Below are positions 7,923-12,500 of a stretch of 12,500 bases of DNA, in pieces. The notes under the pieces are model-generated. The model did no database searches and was not told the origin of the DNA. It saw only the letters and a program-made list of their open reading frames with translations. The translations under genes and the position numbers were made by a program. Within the stretch, counting starts at the first letter, position 1; every line of letters begins with the position of its first letter. This DNA is from Cristatella mucedo (Eukaryota; Bryozoa; Phylactolaemata; Cristatellidae): positions 1,330,001 to 1,342,500 of the forward strand of contig WPIO01000025.1 of assembly GCA_009760855.2 (NCBI GenBank). The letters are read 5' to 3'.

Positions 7923-9070
7923 TTATAATGGCTAGCTAGCGAGCTCGAATATGGTCGTGGCTGAAAATGGCGCTTCTAGATCTCTGTTGCCAGTATTTAG
8001 CTTCCCTGCCTCTTTAGCCTGCACGAGTACCAAACCATTGTCAGACTTGTTGCTTTGGTAGTATTGATACACACGTGCTGCAGCAGCTTCTCACTAAAGT
8101 CCTTGGGCTTAGCAGTGCCAGTTCTTGCTGATGCTAGATAGATATCGTGCAGCAGTGCCTCAAAAACGGCTAGCGATTTGTTGAGGCGCTGTTTAGATAA
8201 TCGCCGGTCGATGAACATGGTAGTGATACAAAGCTTAAAACAATCTACCCGACAGCCGAGAAAGGCAATAGGTGTCCAGCACGAGTCACAGCGTACAGCA
8301 ACTCACGTAAGATTGCCAAACCGTAGCTGACTGACTTTTACATGACATGGGCATTTTCCCCACCTAACTATGGATTGTGACACAACCAGTTGCTAAAGAT
8401 TATTCAGGAACTCGAGATTGCTATCTTGGTTGCCATAATTTGAAAGATGTAGTGCGACCAAACTTCAATTCGGCTGCTGGATTGGTTAGCGACAATTCGA
8501 GGTATCCAGTCGTACACACGCACGCACTCATTACCACTATTGAAAGGACTGTTGCGAGTTCCTGTAGACCGGCAAGGTAGAAACCAAGATGGCCACTTCT
8601 TGTCTTCCCAGCAGCCAGTGCTCGGATTTACTGCGGCATGACCAGCCCCATTCAGCGGCTTATTATACAGCCATGTCTTTGCAGGTGGGTGAATATTAGC
8701 TGTCGTTCTTTTCCGTTGAGCAAATCTGTTAGATATAGTCGGTTGGGCAGCAGTTTGTTATTCCTTGCTGTGCAGATACACTAGCCGAGCAATAGTTAAA
8801 GCGGGTTTTTCTGAATGAGCTTGCTTGGAACGAGTCGTCTCTCCCAAGCACCTGTCCTGGCCTTGCCCAGGGCAGCTAGGTGAACCTCGTGTCTGGCAGG
8901 TGTTTGGCTGCCGACGGATTTCTTAGCACTGTCTCCGGATATATGCATAAGCGATGACTTTGGATTGTGGCCATGGCTTATATATATGACCCACTGCTTT
9001 GGTTAGACAGCATTGAACGATCAATCGCAATCTCCTCAACAATGTTGTCAGACCGTCTAGATGACGAATT
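7923..9070. other. Non-coding stretch with one weak minus-strand open frame
   Basis: No repeat or RNA gene is recognised. On the minus strand a frame is open from 8302 to the stop at 7997-7999 (101 codons, with an internal ATG at 8216-8218). Its composition is fairly protein-like (FIDRRLSKQRLNKSLAVFEA and similar), but it has no motif I can name and no flanking splice signals. Frames of this length are expected a few times by chance in 12.5 kb. The plus-strand frame at 8377-8580 has still less support. Confidence 0.35.
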
Positions 9071-9188
9071 CACACACACACACACACACACACGCACGCA
9101 CGCACGCACGCACGCATGCGCACGCTCGCGAGCGCGCACACACGCAAGCATGCGCACACACACACACGTGCACGCACGCAAGAACGCA
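9071..9188 (+). repeat. (CA)n / (CGCA)n microsatellite cluster
   Basis: A CA run passes into CGCA tetranucleotides, then a GCTCGCGAGCGCG interruption, and then more CA and CGCA. It is the reverse-complement type of the 6865-7094 array. Its long alternating purine-pyrimidine runs with embedded CG give it Z-DNA potential. Confidence 0.96.
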
Positions 9189-9548
9189 CCCGATGGGAGA
9201 CACAATGGTTCTTGGGTATTATAGGCGGAGCTGTCAAGCGAAAATTAGACACTACGGTCTTTTCTAGAAATATTCGATTCTATTAATAATCTCAATGACA
9301 TCGGAATCTTGAGCTGTCAAAAGTGCTTGATGAACTCGGTAACACGTGTTACATGCCGGGAGGGATGCATCGACATGCTTACTCGAACTTCCGCCAGCAG
9401 CAGCAGCATTGTCGGTAATGGCTTCTTGGCGTCAGTCAATCTGCAGCACCTTAGCAGGTTCCTAGGAGCAATCAGTAGTAGCAAGGTCTGGCGTACACCT
9501 GTATGACCTGTGCAGCTACCCCTGACCTAAGCCAGACTAGAAATCCTT
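9189..9548. other. Unique-looking stretch; short CAG run and a CACGTG palindrome
   Basis: No gene is recognised. A short CAGCAGCAGCAG run lies near 9397-9406. A 14-bp perfect palindrome (GTAACACGTGTTAC, 9339-9352) centres on an E-box. The small open frame 9309-9506 has no recognisable content. Confidence 0.4.
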
Positions 9549-9624
9549 ACCTCTGCCGGCCCTCTGACCTCTGCCGGCCCTCTGACCTCTGCCAGCCCTC
9601 TGACCTCTGCCGGCCCTCTGACCT
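9549..9624 (+). repeat. 18-bp minisatellite, four copies
   Basis: The unit ACCTCTGCCGGCCCTCTG repeats at 9549, 9567, 9585 and 9603, with one G-to-A change in the third copy, and a truncated fifth begins at 9621. Because 18 is divisible by three it gives a six-residue repeat in a short frame (CRPSDL), but no gene context supports translation. It directly abuts the TAA tail of the neighbouring SINE. Confidence 0.93.
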
Positions 9625-9709
9625 TAATAATAATAATAATTCACTTGATAAAGCGCCCTCAGAGAACTTAATCTCTCTCCAGGCGCTTTACATTTGCTGT
9701 AAAGTGAAA
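9625..9709 (-). mobile_element. SINE 3' tail copy 1, with hairpin and (ATT)n end
   Basis: On the minus strand the order is GGTGTT-less conserved tail, hairpin, then (ATT)n ending at 9625. The hairpin has an outer stem AAAGCGCC (9650-9657) with GGCGCTTT (9682-9689), and an inner stem AGAGA (9661-9665) with TCTCT (9672-9676). The same module recurs at 9827-9856 and 11419-11458. No tRNA-like head is attached, so the copy is 5'-truncated, the usual outcome of reverse transcription. Confidence 0.75.
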
Positions 9710-9796
9710 TGACCTTTGCATGACCGCTGGCTTCTGTCGGATCACTAAGCGGCTTGCCCTATGAGCAAGTATATCTCATGTCTGGCCTAAACTAAT
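9710..9796. other. Short spacer between two SINE copies
   Basis: It contains CCGCT...AGCGG (9723-9752), a weak inverted repeat, and nothing else that I recognise. Confidence 0.4.
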
Positions 9797-9955
9797 AATT
9801 GTATAATAAATGCAATTCATTTGTATAGCGCCCTAAGAGAACTTAATCTCTATTCAGGCACTGCACGCATGCACCGGGGCTCGAGCCCACGACCTCGGCT
9901 AGCAAATACACCTTTACCTTGGTCAGGGTTGCCAACCCCCTCTCCGTCCGACGAC
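9797..9955 (-). mobile_element. SINE with tRNA-like head joined to the hairpin tail (most complete copy)
   Basis: Read on the minus strand, a degenerate A-box region (about 9911-9935) precedes CCGAGGTCGTGGG and a B box, GGCTCGAGCCC (9877-9887). The B box is followed by a 20-odd-base linker, the tail module AGAGATTAAGTTCTCT...GGGCGCTATAC, and an AT-rich end. This copy shows that the tRNA-like heads at 1-47 and 7570-7640 and the headless tails at 9625 and 11389 are parts of one SINE family. Here the hairpin's inner stem is kept but its outer stem is degraded (AGCGCC opposite GGCACT). The exact 5' end on the right is uncertain. Confidence 0.72.
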
Positions 9956-10018
9956 TACCACTACCACCACCGTGTAATTGCGTATGGTGCAAACTAATAC
10001 TGATCGTGTATCTTAATC

Positions 10019-10060
10019 CGGCCTTGCTAGCTCTGGGTAGCAGCCGGTCTGGCAAGGCCG
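10019..10060. repeat. Inverted repeat / hairpin, 12-bp stem
   Basis: CGGCCTTGCTAG (10019-10030) pairs with CTGGCAAGGCCG (10049-10060) with a single G-T wobble, leaving an 18-base loop. It lies upstream (in SINE orientation) of the 9797-9955 SINE and may be independent of it. Confidence 0.65.
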
Positions 10061-10958
10061 ACCTGGGGTGAATAAAGCTGCTTGTCCTAGTCGTTGGCAT
10101 CACTCCTCTCAACAATGGTGAGGACCGGTCGCATAGCAACGCTGGTGTAAATGCATCTACTCTCGCTAAGCTCGACAGCTACAGGAACATTTTCACATTG
10201 ATTGACGTTTTGAAGACTACTTCTAGGTAGCTCTTCGGTGGACAGGATAGTTTGTTATCCTGCCACGTCTGCTAGGACCATTTTTAAAGCTCCAGAATGG
10301 CTGATGTATTCCTTCCTTGCTTCCGTGCTGTCCGCTGGAGCTGCTGGTATGACCAGTATGTCTTTGCTAGATTATTGCATGATGGTCATACCGAGTGAGG
10401 CCATCATAGTGTGTGACGACGGCCGCAGTGCTTTGCTGCAGAGCACTCAAATGGATTCCCGTTCGAAGCCCAAATTATCTATGATTAGAGCCATTTGCAT
10501 GAGGTCGGCAGCTGGTACTCTTCAGGTTGTGTACGGCTTCGTTGGTACATTTGCAATGGTTGTGCAGCAGCTCAAGCCGGCAGATTGCTGCGATTAACGA
10601 GAAGGCTCAGTGATCATGAATCCCTCTGATCGGCCGATGTGGAGGAGGTTGCAGCCGCAGGCCGGTGGGCAGCTAGCTGAAGGCTAGCTGGCCATTTCGA
10701 TAGGCTGGATGCCTCGGGTGTTCGGCTGCTCAGTGGTTTGCAAAAATGCTACCGTTTGGACTAGACGAGAGCAGTGGTGGCATCGGCACCGGCTCGTCTT
10801 CGAAGCTTTCATTCGACCAGAGTGGAAGTCCAGGCGCATCACTGCCATACCCAGTCTTTTTCGCATGAGTGCCCGCCCACGTGATCGGCACGAGCAGGCT
10901 CTCGCACGAGCGACCCCCCTGCTTGAGAAAGTAGGCACACTTACTTCACACATGTACT

Positions 10959-10976
10959 AGTGCACACGTGTGCACT
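10959..10976. promoter_or_regulatory. 18-bp perfect palindrome centred on an E-box
   Basis: AGTGCACACGTGTGCACT is identical to its own reverse complement over all 18 bases and contains CACGTG, the site class bound by Myc/Max, USF and related bHLH dimers. A perfect palindrome of this length is not expected by chance in 12.5 kb (about 0.05 at equal base frequencies). A regulatory role is inference. Confidence 0.4.
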
Positions 10977-11388
10977 CTCGTGCTGTCATACCTTTAGTAT
11001 CCTGGAGCCTTAAAGAATCATTGTGGACGATTTGGTTTCTTGCAGTGGCTGTCAGATTCTCATCCCTGGGTTCTTCCCGTACAGATGCCTTAACATGACA
11101 AGGCCATTCATTGACCAGCTTTGTTTATTAGGGTCACTGAGTGCCAAGAGGTAGCTACCGGTGCTCTGCATTTAGAGACATGTACAGTGTGTGTCTGCCC
11201 ACAATACAGCGAGTTTAGTAGCACTTGTATCAAGTTGTACACGTTCAAATCAGAAGCTGAGACTAGCAAGAATCTGCCACGAGGTACTGTTGATTGCCGG
11301 GCAGTTTGTGCTGCCTCTTAAGTATGTCCTTCACCTTTGCGCTTGACTGACATCTGAACTGGCTTCGAGAGCAGTTTCAGGCTTTTTA

Positions 11389-11470
11389 GTAATTATAAAA
11401 ATAATGATAACGTTTGATAAAGCACCCTCAGAGAACTCAGTCTCCTTCTAGGCGCTTTACATTCTGCACA
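11389..11470 (-). mobile_element. SINE 3' tail copy 3
   Basis: On the minus strand it reads AATGTAAAGCGCC, then AGAAGGAGACTGAGTTCTCT, GAGGGTGCTTTATC and an AT-rich end. It has the same module as 9625-9709 with several substitutions: outer stem AAAGCACC (11419-11426) with GGCGCTTT (11451-11458), one G-T wobble. The head is missing. Its orientation matches the two copies near 9.7 kb. Confidence 0.72.
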
Positions 11471-12419
11471 GGAAACACGATTGAAGGGTTAGTGGTTGCA
11501 TGCTCGATAAACAACAAGAATAACATGGTTAGAGGTGACATGCACAGAGTCAGCATGCAAGTGTGCACTTGGCTGCCGGAGCGACACGGTTGCCGTGGGT
11601 GTCCACCTAACAAGGTCACCGGGGACCCGAGTGACCGGCGCCTGCTGACAGGAGCAATTAAGTCTGCCAGCAGGGCAGCTTCGGGCCAATTCGGTTAGGC
11701 TGTCTCGGTCGGCAGTGCATGAGCCAGTGTTAAGTGGTCTTGGCTTCTGTACTAGTGCGTGTGTCGTTGCTTCCGCCTTGCCGAGTTCTGACCCACCCAA
11801 ACCTTCGTGTGGGATCTGAACAGTGCCACTCGGATGATGCTGCCATTACAGCAAAGACTGGCTTGCTGAGAGCATCTCCTTGGGGGTCGCTGAGCATGAC
11901 GATGATGCAGCCTACTGATCAGTCGCTGACGTGATTGCTCTGTCTGGTCGGCAACCCCGATCGTCATAAGATCCGACGTCTTGATTTATTGGCTCGGTCG
12001 GTGGTTATGGTTTCGTGGATAGGAGCTGAGGCAGCTGCTTCTTGGCATTCCATCTCATTAAACGTCATTGACTTGGTCAAAATGGTTTGGTCTCGGTTTG
12101 ACTGGTTCACCGGTCTTCGTTTTACTTGTGCATGTGTATGAACATGGACTTAAGTGCAGGCAATACGTGGAGAGGGCAGTGGGACATAGCACCTCCTCTG
12201 TGCTAGAAACACTTATTCACCATTCTTATGATTAAATAATATTGGTGGGGTCAAGGTATGGCCTTGTCCGTGGGTCAATCCTGGCCAATCTCTTGGGCAT
12301 ACTAACGAATCTGCACTGTTTGCTTCCTTCGATTATGTGTGCTTTTTGTTTGTATGCCACCAATCGCTCTTTACTTTGCAACAGTCTCAAATCTGTGACC
12401 CCTTAATTCCTCTCTAGCG
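11471..12419. other. Non-coding stretch; nothing recognised
   Basis: Short overlapping open frames on both strands (11414-12141) have no family resemblance or splice context. A small inverted repeat, GGTCAC...GTGACC, sits near 11615-11637. No RNA gene was seen. Confidence 0.4.
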
Positions 12420-12475
12420 CAGGATATACAATGAGTTACATATATACAGGATATATACACATATATACAGTGAGG
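12420..12475 (+). repeat. ATATAC-rich simple repeat
   Basis: Units of ATATATACA with GG or C interruptions recur (caggatatac, acatatatacagg, atatatacacatatatacag). This is a short diverged simple repeat running toward the window end. Confidence 0.75.
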
Positions 12476-12500
12476 TGTTTTTTATTGGCCTTGTCTAGGC

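Larger units (their letters stand above)
9956..11388. other. Non-coding stretch, probably intronic or intergenic
   Basis: There is no recognised repeat family or gene. The 119-codon plus frame 10238-10597 and the opposed frames over 10684-10960 match nothing I know and are of chance length. A stable-looking hairpin lies at 10019-10060, and an 18-bp palindrome at 10959-10976. An AATAAA near 10071 has no transcript support. Confidence 0.4.

Noticed and set aside
7997-8302. Minus-strand 101-codon frame as a coding exon
   Set aside because: Composition is protein-like but there is no family match, no convincing acceptor or donor, and the length is not significant. Retained only as a remark.
9339-9352. 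14-bp palindrome GTAACACGTGTTAC as a strong stand-alone signal
   Set aside because: About one perfect 14-bp palindrome is expected by chance in this length; mentioned only together with the 18-bp one.
10238-10597. 119-codon plus-strand open frame as a gene
   Set aside because: No recognisable motif or splice context; several frames of this size are expected by chance in 12.5 kb.

Overview
This window looks like nuclear DNA from an invertebrate animal. It has long dinucleotide microsatellites, a diverged 171-bp satellite, tRNA-derived SINE fragments, a pogo/Tigger-like MITE and a CpG island with a eukaryotic start codon and splice donor. There are no operon-like gene runs, Shine-Dalgarno sites or long compact ORFs. 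SINE tails with an AAAGCGCC...GGCGCTTT hairpin followed by a TAA/ATT tail are, from memory, frequent in marine invertebrates such as molluscs and other lophotrochozoans, but I cannot fix the phylum.

Layout. 1-47: edge of a minus-strand SINE head. 48-1625: about nine diverged monomers of a ~171-bp satellite. 1626-3717: AT-leaning DNA with no recognised gene. 3718-3940: about 1.3 monomers of the same satellite, inverted. 3941-4270: transition, with a TATAAA and a TCTCGCGAGG word. 4270-6240: CpG island, broken by a 390-bp GA/polypurine array (4630-5020). Inside it lies the only credible coding piece, a 30-residue signal-peptide first exon (5245-5335) ending in a phase-1 GTGAGT donor. 6240 to the end is best read as intron 1 or flanking DNA. 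It holds GT arrays (6865-7094), a SINE head (7570-7640), a 171-bp TIR/TA-flanked MITE (7710-7880), an AT array, CA arrays (9071-9188), an 18-bp minisatellite (9549-9624), three SINE tails or copies (9625-9709, 9797-9955, 11389-11470) and an 18-bp perfect palindrome around CACGTG (10959-10976).

How it fits together. The simplest model is one plus-strand gene for a secreted or membrane protein. Its promoter would be the CpG island, its first coding exon 5245-5335, and the rest of the gene would lie beyond the window after a long repeat-filled first intron. No second exon was found. The most unusual structure is the diverged satellite array with an inverted copy about 2.1 kb away. The other findings are mobile-element anatomy and DNA-structure signals. 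No complete protein-coding gene, functional tRNA, rRNA or CRISPR array is present.
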